Origin: Chitinophagaceae bacterium
GTDB taxonomy: Bacteria; Bacteroidota; Bacteroidia; Chitinophagales; Chitinophagaceae
Direction: 5' to 3'
Length of the DNA: 38,828 bases
Assembly: GCA_020848815.1 (NCBI GenBank)
Contig: JADLHL010000207.1
Span: forward strand, 1 to 38,828
The position numbers and the translations under genes were made by a program. Positions 23,763 to 32,068 of the stretch are shown here, one piece after another; the first letter of the stretch is position 1, and the number at the start of each line of letters is the position of its first letter. The notes under the pieces were generated by a model. The model was not told the origin of the DNA. It ran no database searches and saw only the letters and a program-made list of their open reading frames with translations.

Positions 23763-24494
23763 ATGATTAAAAAAATATTTGCCCGGGTATGGGCTTTGTG
23801 GGGGCTCGTTATTTTCATTGCCACGTTGCTCATATTTGTGTGGCCCATTGCGTTGTCTTTTTTTATTAAAGATCCCAGAGGGTTTATGGTGTTCAAAAAC
23901 ACGTCTAAGTTTTGGATGACCATTTACCTGTATGCCATTGGCTGCCCCATGCGCATTAAGGGTAAGCAGCATTACGATAGTAGCAAACAATATGTGGTCA
24001 CGGCCAACCATTCTTCTTTTTTAGATGTGCCGTTGCTGACACCTTTCTTTCCCGGGCCCAATAAAACCATTGCCAAAAAATCGATGTCCCGTATTCCACT
24101 TTTTGGTTGGGTGTACACCCGTGGCTCTGTGCTGGTAGACAGAAAAAGTGATGCCAGCCGCAAACGCAGTTTTGACGACATGCGTAAAGTATTGCAACAA
24201 GAAAAACTGAACATGGCCGTGTACCCCGAAGGTACCCGCAACCGCACTGGCCAGCCACTCAAATCCTTTTACGACGGGGCTTTCAAGCTGGCGGTAGATA
24301 CGCAGAAAGACATTATTCCTGTCATCATTCGCAATACAGCAAAGGCTTTGCCGCCCAGTCAGTTTTTTTATTTGCTGCCCGTACCGTTAGAAATGGAATT
24401 GTTACCTGCCATACCTGTTGCGGGTAAAACAGCCGATGAAGTAAAGGCTGAAGTGTACGATGTAATGTGGAATGCAATAGCCGCCCATGCTTAG
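23763..24494 (+). CDS. plsC: 1-acyl-sn-glycerol-3-phosphate acyltransferase (PlsC family)
   Basis: The 243-residue membrane enzyme acylates lysophosphatidic acid to phosphatidic acid, an inner-membrane step of phospholipid synthesis. An N-terminal hydrophobic stretch (about 10-34) anchors it. The catalytic motif is 'NHSSFLD' with His83 and Asp88. 'RKSDASRKRSFDDM' (127-140) is motif II, 'YPEGTRNRTG' (154-163) is motif III and 'DIIPVIIR' is motif IV. The start 23763 gives the usual N-terminus, and the listed ORF start overlaps ung. Its stop codon overlaps the stop of the convergent LptD-like gene (TTAG). Related lyso-lipid substrates are possible. Confidence 0.9.
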   Translation: MIKKIFARVWALWGLVIFIATLLIFVWPIALSFFIKDPRGFMVFKNTSKFWMTIYLYAIGCPMRIKGKQHYDSSKQYVVTANHSSFLDVPLLTPFFPGPNKTIAKKSMSRIPLFGWVYTRGSVLVDRKSDASRKRSFDDMRKVLQQEKLNMAVYPEGTRNRTGQPLKSFYDGAFKLAVDTQKDIIPVIIRNTAKALPPSQFFYLLPVPLEMELLPAIPVAGKTADEVKAEVYDVMWNAIAAHA

Positions 24495-27181
24495 TTGTAA
24501 AAGAAGCGGGTACGGTTCACTTTCAAATCTCGCAGTATAGCCGACTTTGGATTGATGCTAATGTTGAATGACCGGTACAAACCCACCGGAACTATATTGA
24601 TGGATAGTTGCCAGCAGTGCAACTCACGACTTAAAAACATGGTGAGGTTTTGCAACTTGCGGGTGGTTACATCATAAAACATACTGCCACCCATTTTCCA
24701 CTTTGGTGTCAGGTTAAAATCGCCGTTCAGGTTTACACTCTGAAAAGTGCTGGTGGTAAAACCACTGTAATCGGGTTTGCGCTGCTGCGTAAAGCTAAGT
24801 GCGTAAGCCACGGTGAGGCTCCAGGGTACGTTGAAATCGGCAAACTCTGCAGGGTTGCTGCGGATGTATTCTTGCTGCCGCAATTGCTCATCCGGCGTAA
24901 TGTAATCATCGTTGGTTTCCTTAGCCCCTTCTTTGTTGTCGTCTTCTTTTTTCTTGCTCTGAAAAGAAGCACCGATGGATAAGCTTCCGGAGGTAAACCT
25001 GCCGAGTGCAAATTTTTCGGCATTCCACATATACTTGTTGATGCGCCTGCCTATGCTATCGGTTTGGTAAGGATCTACACTGGTAGAACCGGTGATGTTT
25101 ATTTTTTCAAACAGGGTAGTACTCATTAAAATACTGAAGGGAGAAAGCTGCAAACTATCTGCCATAAAGTTGTACGCCGAGTTGATGGAGAGGTTATCGA
25201 GCAGCCTGATTTTTTTGGTTGCACCTGCGGAGGTGTCTTTTTTATCCCGCACTTTCATCTCCAGGTTGTTTTGCACACCAAAGCTCAGGCCTCCAAATTT
25301 GCCTTCGCCAAAAGCATTGAACACAGAGCCGCGGTAAAGACTAAACCTGTCGGTGTTTTTGTTCGAATCTATTTGAACCGTGTAGTGGTCTTTGCGGGCA
25401 AAGTCGGGTTTGTAGTTGGCACTAATAGATGGGCGTATCACATGCCGGATGGCCTGTATGCGTTTTTCTTTACCAAAATTTACTGTACCAAAAATGGCTG
25501 TTTGTGCACCCATACCAAAGCTCATTTCCCTTGATGCATAAAAGCCCTTGGTTACTGTGGTATCTACTTTTTTGCCGCTTTCGTTCCAGCTTAAAAGTAC
25601 TTGCTGTCCGTACCATCTTTCGCTAAACGTAACGGATGGCGATACGGTGATGGGGCCAAGTGCAGGCAGTGCCAAACTAATGGGAATCTGATGCTGTGCG
25701 CCCCATTGCATGGTGTCAATAATTTCACGTAGGTTGTATTTCAGATAGGGGCTATCACTATCGAAAAAAGAAAACTGGTTGAGCACCTGGCCGGTGTAGC
25801 CAATGCCCAGTTTTTCGTACCACTTGGCGGTGCCCACACTTTCTTTTTGTTGCAAAGGATAAAAAGTGTTCACCGTCATGTTGAGGTTGGGCAGGCTTAC
25901 GTTGTATTGGCCAGTCTGGTTGTTTTGGCTGTGGTTGCCCGTTACACTCATGTTGTATTTACCGTCGCCCCAGGTTTTGGAGTATTGAATGCTCGATGCA
26001 ATCTGATTGGTAAAGTTGAGTTGGTTATTATTGGGTATAAACCGGTTGTACTGGGTGCTACCAAAGTTTACGTTGGCACTAAAGTTGGTGCCCGGCCGGG
26101 CTTTGCTATCCATGCTGTGGTTCCACGAAAAGTTGAACGTACGGGTATTTACGTAGTCTGGATCGCCTTTGAAATTGATACGGGTATTTTGAAAATTCAA
26201 CCGTACACCGCCGTTGTATTTGTAGCGTACCCGGTAGGTAGGGCTTAGGTTGATGGCATAGCCGCCGTAACTGTAAATGTTGGTACGAACAGTCATGTCA
26301 AAATTTTCGTTCAACACTTTGTAATAGCCCAAGCCTTCGAGGCCAAGACCAAAACTTTCGGTAGCGGTAAACTGTGGGGCCAGCAAGCCTGAGTGCCTGC
26401 CCTGGCTGAGCGGGTAAATACCAAATGGCAAACCAATGGGCATGGGAATGCCTTCAAATTCGGGATAGGCAAGACCACTGTAGGCCCACTTGTTGTTTAC
26501 CAACTTCATTTTGCGGGCCTTAAAGGCAAAGTGTGGCGTATCGAGGTTGCAGGTGGTAAACCGGCCCATGGAGGCATAAAAAGATTGGGCGTCAATTTTT
26601 TTAATGCGGTCGGCAAACACAAACATTTCGCCCTGCTTGGTATAAGTGCTTTTGGTAAGGCCCCGTTGCGTTTTAAAATTGTAAAACATCGAATCGCTTT
26701 CCGATTCCATGTCGCCATCTTTCAGCACTGGCCGGTCGAGTACTTTGCCTGCGGTATCTTTTACAAAATAGGCTTTGGCCGTGCTGTTGCCATTGTCTAT
26801 TTCTATGCGGCCCGCTTTCAGATCGAGGGTATTGTAAGTAGTATGTGCCTTGCCATACAAAAAAAACTTGCGGCCCGGAATATCGAGCACACCACTGTCG
26901 GCCGCTTCGTAGCTCACGGGCCCATCGAGGCTATCGGCCGATACCGGCAAAGAGAAGGTGTCAATTTTGGTAATGAGGGTGTCTTTTGTTTTGGTGGTCA
27001 CCATGGGCTTGCCGGGTATCCGTTTGGTGGTGTCGGCAGCGCTGGTTTTTGTTAAACTATCGGTAACTCTCCCGTTGGTAGATGCCTGACCAAAACTGTA
27101 ACACGTTATAAACAAAAGTGGAAAAAACCATAGAAAGCAACGGAGTACATTTGCGGTATTTTCACGACTGGTGGCTTTCAT
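24491..27181 (-). CDS. LptD-like LPS-assembly outer membrane protein (Bacteroidota type)
   Basis: The 896-residue product is predicted to insert lipopolysaccharide into the outer leaflet. I start at 27181 ('MKATSRENTANVLRCFLWFF'), which gives a signal peptide ending near 'CYSFGQ'. The 117 extra residues of the listed ORF are antisense to the amidase gene. After a linker with TTK-rich segments, an OstA-like jellyroll follows ('FFLYGKAHTTYNTLDLKAGR', 'GDMESESDSMFYNFKTQRG'). Next come the LptD signature region 'CNLDTPHFAFKARKMKLVNN' and 'MPIGLPFGIYPLSQGRHSGL', and then a long barrel of alternating strands. It is divergent from the amidase gene. A minus-strand TACTTTCG at 27196-27203 (one mismatch to TAnnTTTG) is a possible promoter. 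Confidence 0.85.
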   Translation of the reverse strand: MKATSRENTANVLRCFLWFFPLLFITCYSFGQASTNGRVTDSLTKTSAADTTKRIPGKPMVTTKTKDTLITKIDTFSLPVSADSLDGPVSYEAADSGVLDIPGRKFFLYGKAHTTYNTLDLKAGRIEIDNGNSTAKAYFVKDTAGKVLDRPVLKDGDMESESDSMFYNFKTQRGLTKSTYTKQGEMFVFADRIKKIDAQSFYASMGRFTTCNLDTPHFAFKARKMKLVNNKWAYSGLAYPEFEGIPMPIGLPFGIYPLSQGRHSGLLAPQFTATESFGLGLEGLGYYKVLNENFDMTVRTNIYSYGGYAINLSPTYRVRYKYNGGVRLNFQNTRINFKGDPDYVNTRTFNFSWNHSMDSKARPGTNFSANVNFGSTQYNRFIPNNNQLNFTNQIASSIQYSKTWGDGKYNMSVTGNHSQNNQTGQYNVSLPNLNMTVNTFYPLQQKESVGTAKWYEKLGIGYTGQVLNQFSFFDSDSPYLKYNLREIIDTMQWGAQHQIPISLALPALGPITVSPSVTFSERWYGQQVLLSWNESGKKVDTTVTKGFYASREMSFGMGAQTAIFGTVNFGKEKRIQAIRHVIRPSISANYKPDFARKDHYTVQIDSNKNTDRFSLYRGSVFNAFGEGKFGGLSFGVQNNLEMKVRDKKDTSAGATKKIRLLDNLSINSAYNFMADSLQLSPFSILMSTTLFEKINITGSTSVDPYQTDSIGRRINKYMWNAEKFALGRFTSGSLSIGASFQSKKKEDDNKEGAKETNDDYITPDEQLRQQEYIRSNPAEFADFNVPWSLTVAYALSFTQQRKPDYSGFTTSTFQSVNLNGDFNLTPKWKMGGSMFYDVTTRKLQNLTMFLSRELHCWQLSINIVPVGLYRSFNISINPKSAILRDLKVNRTRFFYN

Positions 27182-27257
27182 AAATAATGGGTTAGCGAAA
27201 GTAAGATTTAAGATGAACGCCCCTGTGAAGAATTGTCTAAAGTGTAAAAAGGATATA

Positions 27258-28259
27258 ATGCTGCGAATAACATGGGTTTTGGCTGGTTTGCTGTGTGCTG
27301 TGGTAGGTTTTGCCAGTGGAAAAGATGGACAAACACCCAACCAAAAGCCGCCATTGAAAACGGTGATTATTGATGCCGGCCACGGCGGGCACGATGGTGG
27401 TGCCAGAGGCAGCCTCTCTCGGGAAGCCTTGCTGGCATTGGAAATAAGCCTGCAGGTGCGGGAAATAATGAAGCAGGAAATTCCTGAGCTCAACGTGCTG
27501 ATGACACGGGAAGAAGACCGCCTGCCGGGCAATCAGACTTCTATACCTGCCGCTCTCCGCTGGCGGGCCGATTATGCCAACAAGAGTGGCGGCGACCTGT
27601 TTATTTCCATTCACCTCAATGCCACTTTGGCCAACCAGAAATATGGCCGCAAGCAGGTGGGCACCAAGGAAGAAACCTACTACGTATATAGTGGCAAGGG
27701 TAAAAAACGTAAGAAAATTGCAAAAACCAGAACCGTGCCCGTGTATGAAAAATACAAACTACCCGCCACAGTCAGCGGCACACAAACCTACATTTTGGCC
27801 CGCGACTGGTACAACCTCAAGCTCAAAAGCGTAGGCAATAAATCGGAGATTTATGAAATGGGCGAAAACGATTCGCTGGATACAGAAATGATGCAGATGG
27901 ATCCGGTGGAAGCCCGTATTCGTGCAGCACAGTACACTAAATATTTCTTTCAGAAAAGCATGACACTGGCCTCATTGGTAGAAGAAGAATTTGCTGCCAC
28001 GGGCCGCCGTAGTTGGGGCGTTATGCAACGCGACTGGGATGGCATTTGGGTACTGCAAGCCACGCAAATGCCGTCTATTTTGGTAGAAACCGGATTTATT
28101 GATAACCCCGAAGAAGAAGCCTATCTCGCCAGTTTGGATGGCCAAAAAGAAGTGGCAAGGGCCATTGTAAATGCGGTAAAAAAATACAAAGCCATGTTGG
28201 AAAGCTTAGGCCAGCCTGCAGCCAACGGTACACCCGGCGGCACAGGCACTAGCAACTAA
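27258..28259 (+). CDS. N-acetylmuramoyl-L-alanine amidase (Amidase_3 family)
   Basis: The 333-residue zinc enzyme cleaves the amide bond between peptidoglycan glycan strands and stem peptides. The start at 27258 gives a good signal peptide (about 1-21, 'WVLAGLLCAVVGFASG'), so the enzyme is periplasmic. Earlier Mets at 27171 and 27213 only add a polar stretch. Zinc ligands and catalytic residues are visible: His42 in 'VIIDAGHGGHDGG', Glu56, His119 in 'DLFISIHLNA' and Glu277 in 'ILVETGFIDNPEEE'. Between His119 and the last motif sits a long insertion (about 125-260, Lys-rich), comparable to the regulatory helix region of division amidases. It diverges from the LptD-like gene and ends before a terminator. 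Confidence 0.93.
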   Translation: MLRITWVLAGLLCAVVGFASGKDGQTPNQKPPLKTVIIDAGHGGHDGGARGSLSREALLALEISLQVREIMKQEIPELNVLMTREEDRLPGNQTSIPAALRWRADYANKSGGDLFISIHLNATLANQKYGRKQVGTKEETYYVYSGKGKKRKKIAKTRTVPVYEKYKLPATVSGTQTYILARDWYNLKLKSVGNKSEIYEMGENDSLDTEMMQMDPVEARIRAAQYTKYFFQKSMTLASLVEEEFAATGRRSWGVMQRDWDGIWVLQATQMPSILVETGFIDNPEEEAYLASLDGQKEVARAIVNAVKKYKAMLESLGQPAANGTPGGTGTSN

Positions 28260-28274
28260 GGTTCCGCAATCGTT

Positions 28275-28316
28275 AAAAAAAAGGATGCAGGTTTTTTGCC
28301 TTGCGTCCTTTTTTTA
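28275..28316 (+). terminator. terminator after the amidase gene
   Basis: An A-rich arm ending in AAAGGATGCAGG pairs with CCTTGCGTCCTTT (one wobble pair and one bulge) around a T-rich loop, followed by a long T run. It lies 15 bases after the amidase stop. Confidence 0.75.
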
Positions 28317-28350
28317 TGTGGTTCACAGTGGTTTGTGTTTATTTTGCCGT

Positions 28351-29376
28351 ATGGCATTCAAAGTATCAAACGAAACCAAGGTAGGAGCTCTCACAGCCAT
28401 TACCATTTCGCTATTCATCCTCGGATTTAATTTTCTGAAAGGCAGAAACCCGCTGAAAAAGGCGACGTATTTCTATGCCAAGTTTGAATCTACCGATGGA
28501 CTGCAATCTTCGAACCCCGTAATTATTAAAGGGCTCAATGTGGGTAACGTGTACGAAATAGTACCCGCCGATCGCAACCTCAATGCGGTGCTTATTACCA
28601 TCCGGCTTACAGAAGATATTCAGGTACCTGCCAACTCGGTGGCCCATATTAAAAGCAACCCTTTGGGTACGCCTTCCATTGAAATTGTACAAGGCGATGC
28701 CAAAACCTATTTGCGCCCTGGCGATACCCTACGGAGTGAAAGTACCCCCGGTTTCTTCGGCAGCATCTTCGATAAGCTCGGCCCTACGCAGGCTGCACTG
28801 GATAAACTGCTGACCTCGCTGGACTCAGTGGCCAGCAAAATCAACAAAACAATGACGCCCGGCACTCAGGCCAATATTCAGGATGTAGTGGCCAACCTGA
28901 GTAAGGCAACGGCGCAGCTGAATACCACTATTGCTTCGGTAAATGGCATGCTCGATGCTCAAAATGGAACAATCGCCAAAACAGCGAACAACCTGGAGCA
29001 GGTTTCTGGTACATTGGCTGCCAATAAAGAAAAGATCAATGGAATTGTTAGCAATCTGGAAACCACTTCGCAAAAGCTGAGCCAGCTGAACCTGCAGCAA
29101 ACCCTCGACCAACTGGCGGGCACCATGGAAAGCCTGAAAGCCACCCTGGCCAAACTCAACAGCCAGGACAATTCGGTGGGTTCGTTGCTCAACGACAAGA
29201 AATTGTACAACAACCTCAACTCAACTGTCAATAGCCTCAACCTGCTGATGCAGGATTTGCGCCTGCATCCCAAACGCTACGTGAATGTGAGTGTGTTTGG
29301 TAAAAAAGACAAATCCGAACCACTGATGAAACCCATGCAGGAAGATTCGGCAACGCAGGAACAACTTCGTAACTAA
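28351..29376 (+). CDS. MCE-domain (MlaD-like) lipid transport protein
   Basis: The 341-residue protein is anchored by one N-terminal membrane helix (about residues 12-28, 'ALTAITISLFILGFNFL'). It carries a single MCE domain (about 38-115, 'GLQSSNPVIIKGLNVGNVYE', 'LGTPSIEIVQGD') facing the periplasm. The remainder (about 140-320) is a long helical, coiled-coil-like region with regularly spaced hydrophobic residues ('TANNLEQVSGTLAANKEKIN', 'LDQLAGTMESLKATLAKLN'). MCE proteins carry lipids between the inner and outer membranes with an ABC permease and ATPase, neither of which is adjacent here. The start 28351 matches the family N-terminus. It sits between the amidase and coaE, 9 bases before the latter. 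Confidence 0.9.
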   Translation: MAFKVSNETKVGALTAITISLFILGFNFLKGRNPLKKATYFYAKFESTDGLQSSNPVIIKGLNVGNVYEIVPADRNLNAVLITIRLTEDIQVPANSVAHIKSNPLGTPSIEIVQGDAKTYLRPGDTLRSESTPGFFGSIFDKLGPTQAALDKLLTSLDSVASKINKTMTPGTQANIQDVVANLSKATAQLNTTIASVNGMLDAQNGTIAKTANNLEQVSGTLAANKEKINGIVSNLETTSQKLSQLNLQQTLDQLAGTMESLKATLAKLNSQDNSVGSLLNDKKLYNNLNSTVNSLNLLMQDLRLHPKRYVNVSVFGKKDKSEPLMKPMQEDSATQEQLRN

Positions 29377-29385
29377 CATACAGTT

Positions 29386-29976
29386 ATGCTCAGGGTTGGC
29401 ATTACAGGAGGCATTGGTTCGGGCAAATCTGTTGTGGCCCGCATTTTTGAAACACTGGGCATACCCGTGTACTATGCCGATGCCGAAGCCAAGCAGTTAA
29501 TGAATACCGATGCCACGCTTCGTGCCAACATCATTGCTGCTTTTGGCCCCGAAGCCTACAATGAAGCTGGGCTCAACCGCAGCTGGCTGGCTGCGCAGGC
29601 ATTTCAACAACCCGAAAAAACGCAGCTACTCAACAGCATTGTACATCCTGCAGTGATAGCACACGGTACACTTTGGCTGCAGCAGCAACAAACAGCTTAC
29701 GCCATTAAAGAAGCCGCTTTGTTTTTTGAAAGCGGTTCTGCTACAGACATTGATTTTATGATTGGTGTGTATGCTCCACTGGCATTGCGCATACAGCGGG
29801 TGATGCAGCGGGACGGGCTCGGCCGACAGGAAGTGCTGACCCGCATGAGCCGGCAAATAGACGAGACCGTGAAAATGAAACTCTGCGATGCAGTGATCAC
29901 CAACAACGAACAGGAAATGCTGATACCGCAAGTGCTGCGATTGCATGAGCAGTTGTTAGCCATGGCTGAGAAATAA
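29386..29976 (+). CDS. coaE: dephospho-CoA kinase
   Basis: The 196-residue cytoplasmic enzyme performs the last step of coenzyme A synthesis, phosphorylating the 3'-hydroxyl of dephospho-CoA. It begins with the Walker A motif 'GITGGIGSGKS' (residues 5-15). Next come the family motifs 'YYADAEAKQLM' (29-39) and 'LNSIVHPAV' with the substrate-binding His, then the lid region 'RVMQRDGLGRQEVLTRMSRQ'. The C-terminal 'DAVITNNEQE' closes the fold. The length is normal. It probably shares a transcript with the MCE gene. Confidence 0.96.
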   Translation: MLRVGITGGIGSGKSVVARIFETLGIPVYYADAEAKQLMNTDATLRANIIAAFGPEAYNEAGLNRSWLAAQAFQQPEKTQLLNSIVHPAVIAHGTLWLQQQQTAYAIKEAALFFESGSATDIDFMIGVYAPLALRIQRVMQRDGLGRQEVLTRMSRQIDETVKMKLCDAVITNNEQEMLIPQVLRLHEQLLAMAEK

Positions 29977-30045
29977 GCGATAAGTATACTCAGAATAGCA
30001 AGTTGAATTTTCAATTTCCCCGGCTCAATTTATAGACGAGCTAAC

Positions 30046-30191
30046 TAATCTGATTGCATTTCCACAGGGGGAGGCGTTGGCTGGGCAATCCCGATAGCTA
30101 TCGGGAGGCCGGAGGCATCGGGTTTGCCTTGATCCCGATAGCTATCGGGATTCTTTGGTTACTTTCTTTTTTTCAAGAAAAAGAAAGTAAC
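30046..30191. repeat. intergenic palindromic repeat cluster
   Basis: Two copies of the palindrome TCCCGATAGCTATCGGGA occur at 30089-30106 and 30133-30150, the second extended to a 20-bp palindrome at 30132-30151. Between them ATCGGG faces CCCGAT, adding a further pairing option. Immediately after, GTTACTTTCTTTTT (30158-30171) and AAAAAGAAAGTAAC (30178-30191) form a perfect 14-bp hairpin with a 6-base loop. There is no ORF of note in the 285-base gap between coaE and the YhhN gene. The pattern fits a dispersed REP/BIME-like or non-autonomous element, and may also act as a bidirectional terminator between the convergent genes. Confidence 0.7.
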
Positions 30192-30261
30192 AATGCGACT
30201 ACATAAATCCGCTAAATAAATGCTAGTCTTTTGCAGAAGCAGATAAACAAGCTCTTGTTGT

Positions 30262-30960
30262 TTAATTCTGTTTTCTTGTAAAATACTTCGCCGTTTCAAC
30301 TGCTGCCATGCACAGCAACCATTGTGCTACGCCATAGGTAAGCATAATGAGCAGGCCTGCTTGCGGCACTGCAGCTGCAAATTTGTTGTACGCCAAAATA
30401 GAATCAGAAGCCACAAACAAGGCCGCACCGGCGCCAAACTTTACCGCCACTTTACCGGGCAATTGTCCACGCAAAGCCAGTGCCAGCAGCAGCATGCTGG
30501 TAATAACCGAAGTGTATAAAAGCACCGGAATAAACATGTCGCCCAAGAAAGGTTTGAGTCGTACAAACAGCGACACAGCATAAAGTATTACGGCTATCAA
30601 CACCCAGAAATAGGCTTTGGCCCATTGGCCAAAAGAAATGGTACGCAGCTTATTGAAATAAACAATGTAGCTGACATGCGCCAACAGAAAGCTGCCCAAT
30701 CCGGCCATAAAAAACAAAGGCTGTTCACCCTTCATCAGCAGCACATCGCCCAGCCAGGAGAGAAATAAACCAGCTGCCATCCATTTAGCCGGAGCATGAT
30801 AACGAACCGCTTCGGATTGCAACAGCAACATCATTAAAACAGGCATGAGCAATGGCTTGCAAATAAGATGCAGCCATTCATTGGGCAAGGCATTGCCCAA
30901 AATATCGCCCAGCAAAAGGGCAAAAAAAACGATGCTCAGGATGCCGGTTTTGCTACGCAT
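30262..30960 (-). CDS. YhhN/TMEM86-family membrane protein (lysoplasmalogenase-like)
   Basis: The 232-residue integral membrane protein has about eight hydrophobic helices across its whole length. Family-like motifs are 'KPLLMPVLMMLL', 'LFLSWLGDVLLMKG', 'GLGSFLLAHVSYIVYF', 'AALFVASDSILAYNKF' and 'LTYGVAQWLLCM', which carry the conserved acidic residues (GD and SD) of the YhhN family. Characterised members hydrolyse the vinyl-ether bond of lysoplasmalogens. The bacterial role in an organism that may lack plasmalogens is unclear. It starts 25 bases after the stop of the HU-domain gene and is probably its operon partner. Confidence 0.88.
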   Translation of the reverse strand: MRSKTGILSIVFFALLLGDILGNALPNEWLHLICKPLLMPVLMMLLLQSEAVRYHAPAKWMAAGLFLSWLGDVLLMKGEQPLFFMAGLGSFLLAHVSYIVYFNKLRTISFGQWAKAYFWVLIAVILYAVSLFVRLKPFLGDMFIPVLLYTSVITSMLLLALALRGQLPGKVAVKFGAGAALFVASDSILAYNKFAAAVPQAGLLIMLTYGVAQWLLCMAAVETAKYFTRKQN

Positions 30961-30985
30961 GCCGATGTCAATTTTGCGTAAGCAA

Positions 30986-31903
30986 TTACTGTGCAGGCGA
31001 CAACCTCACAGGGCGTTTGAAATACCGGCGCAACGAATCGCGGAGTTGTGCTGTGTCTTTTACCGCACTGCTGGAGATGGTATAAAAGGTAAACCGAACG
31101 GAGTCGGTTGTTTCGAGATACACGGGTGTTTTCAGCTGTTGCTTCAGCGTATCAAACTGATTGAGCACAATGGCTTTTTTTACATTGCTTGTTTCCCTGA
31201 AAATCACTTTCCAGTTGCGGGGCTGCAGGCTGTCTGGCAGGGCAGGAGCTGGCTGTGCGGTGGCAGCAGAATCTACCTGCTGGGCAACCAGTGTGTCGGT
31301 ATTTACAGGGCTCAAACTCTCGGTGCTGGCAGTTTCCGGAGTGGCTACAAATGCCTTGTACATCCACCAGCCCACAACTACCAGTAATACCAACAAAACA
31401 ATAGCGAGAATGCCCTTTGTTTGCGGCGACATGCGGTTGCGTTTTTCTTCATCGTAAGCAGCGCCGGGGCCATGGTGTGCCGGGTCTTCTACGTGGCGTT
31501 CTTTTAGTTTGCCCATGGCTTCTTCAGCTTTAATGGCCAAAAAATAACCGGGTGTCAGGCTCAAAACGCCGTCTTTATTTTTTGCCAAAGCCCCCAAGCC
31601 TTTTATTTCAAAGGGGTTGCCAATGTTGAGAAACTGTACTGCCATGCTCAGGTAAGCCTCAATATCATTTTCGGCAAGGCTGGCTATTTTGCCCCGTTGG
31701 GTGGCATAAAAACGGATAAAATCAGGAGAGGTAGCCGCAGTTTTTACATGCTTAAACTCAATGCCTGTAATGGGAACTGACTTGTTTTTCTGTATGTATT
31801 CTGCATCGGGTACTGCATCCAGCAGCCGGATATGGCCAATGCCTTGCAGCGAAATTTCACCATGCTGGTACACAAAAAGGGTAATCAGTTGTTCTACGGT
31901 CAC
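30986..31903 (-). CDS. membrane-anchored HU/CCDC81-type domain protein
   Basis: The 305-residue protein starts with GTG at 31903 (no upstream in-frame ATG seen). The N-terminal ~130 residues resemble the pair of HU-like domains of the Bacteroidota CCDC81-type family ('LITLFVYQHGEISLQGIGHI' and 'FLNIGNPFEIKGLGALAKNK'). A charged linker follows, with one membrane helix (about 164-181, 'ILAIVLLVLLVVVGWW') and a Thr/Ser/Pro/Ala-rich periplasmic stretch. The C-terminal ~75-residue domain ('WKVIFRETSNVKKAIVLNQF') could be a divergent SPOR-like fold. The HU part would face the cytoplasm and could tie DNA or a division component to the envelope (inference). A minus-strand TACATTCG at 31925-31932 is a weak promoter candidate. 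Confidence 0.75.
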   Translation of the reverse strand: MTVEQLITLFVYQHGEISLQGIGHIRLLDAVPDAEYIQKNKSVPITGIEFKHVKTAATSPDFIRFYATQRGKIASLAENDIEAYLSMAVQFLNIGNPFEIKGLGALAKNKDGVLSLTPGYFLAIKAEEAMGKLKERHVEDPAHHGPGAAYDEEKRNRMSPQTKGILAIVLLVLLVVVGWWMYKAFVATPETASTESLSPVNTDTLVAQQVDSAATAQPAPALPDSLQPRNWKVIFRETSNVKKAIVLNQFDTLKQQLKTPVYLETTDSVRFTFYTISSSAVKDTAQLRDSLRRYFKRPVRLSPAQ

Positions 31904-32026
31904 GTTGCTATTTTTTATTGATTGCGAATGTAAGCATTTGCCAAACGCTTGGGGTATCTAAAGCAGTAGCAGGCAGGGCTAAATCATTTCTTAAAATTGG
32001 ATGTTTTTTTACAGCCCGTGCAGCAG

Positions 32027-32060
32027 TTTGTGGGCAGGCATTGCCAAACCACTACTTTTG
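32027..32060 (+). promoter_or_regulatory. candidate promoter for the two-TM protein and FKBP genes
   Basis: TTTG (32027-32030) and TACTTTTG (32053-32060) match the Bacteroidota -33/-7 elements with a 22-base spacer. The -7 box ends 8 bases before the ATG at 32069, which implies a very short leader and supports this start over the listed one at 31997. Confidence 0.55.
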
Positions 32061-32068
32061 CCCCCGAC

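Noticed and set aside
26393-27055. 220-residue plus-strand ORF
   Set aside because: It is antisense to the N-terminal OstA-like part of the LptD-like gene and shows no family features.
24491-27532. 1013-residue version of the LptD-like protein
   Set aside because: The first 117 residues are Arg/Ser/Pro-rich, overlap the amidase gene in antisense and precede a good signal peptide at 27181.
30089-30191. CRISPR array
   Set aside because: Only two palindromic units with unequal surroundings are present, with no regular spacers and no cas genes.
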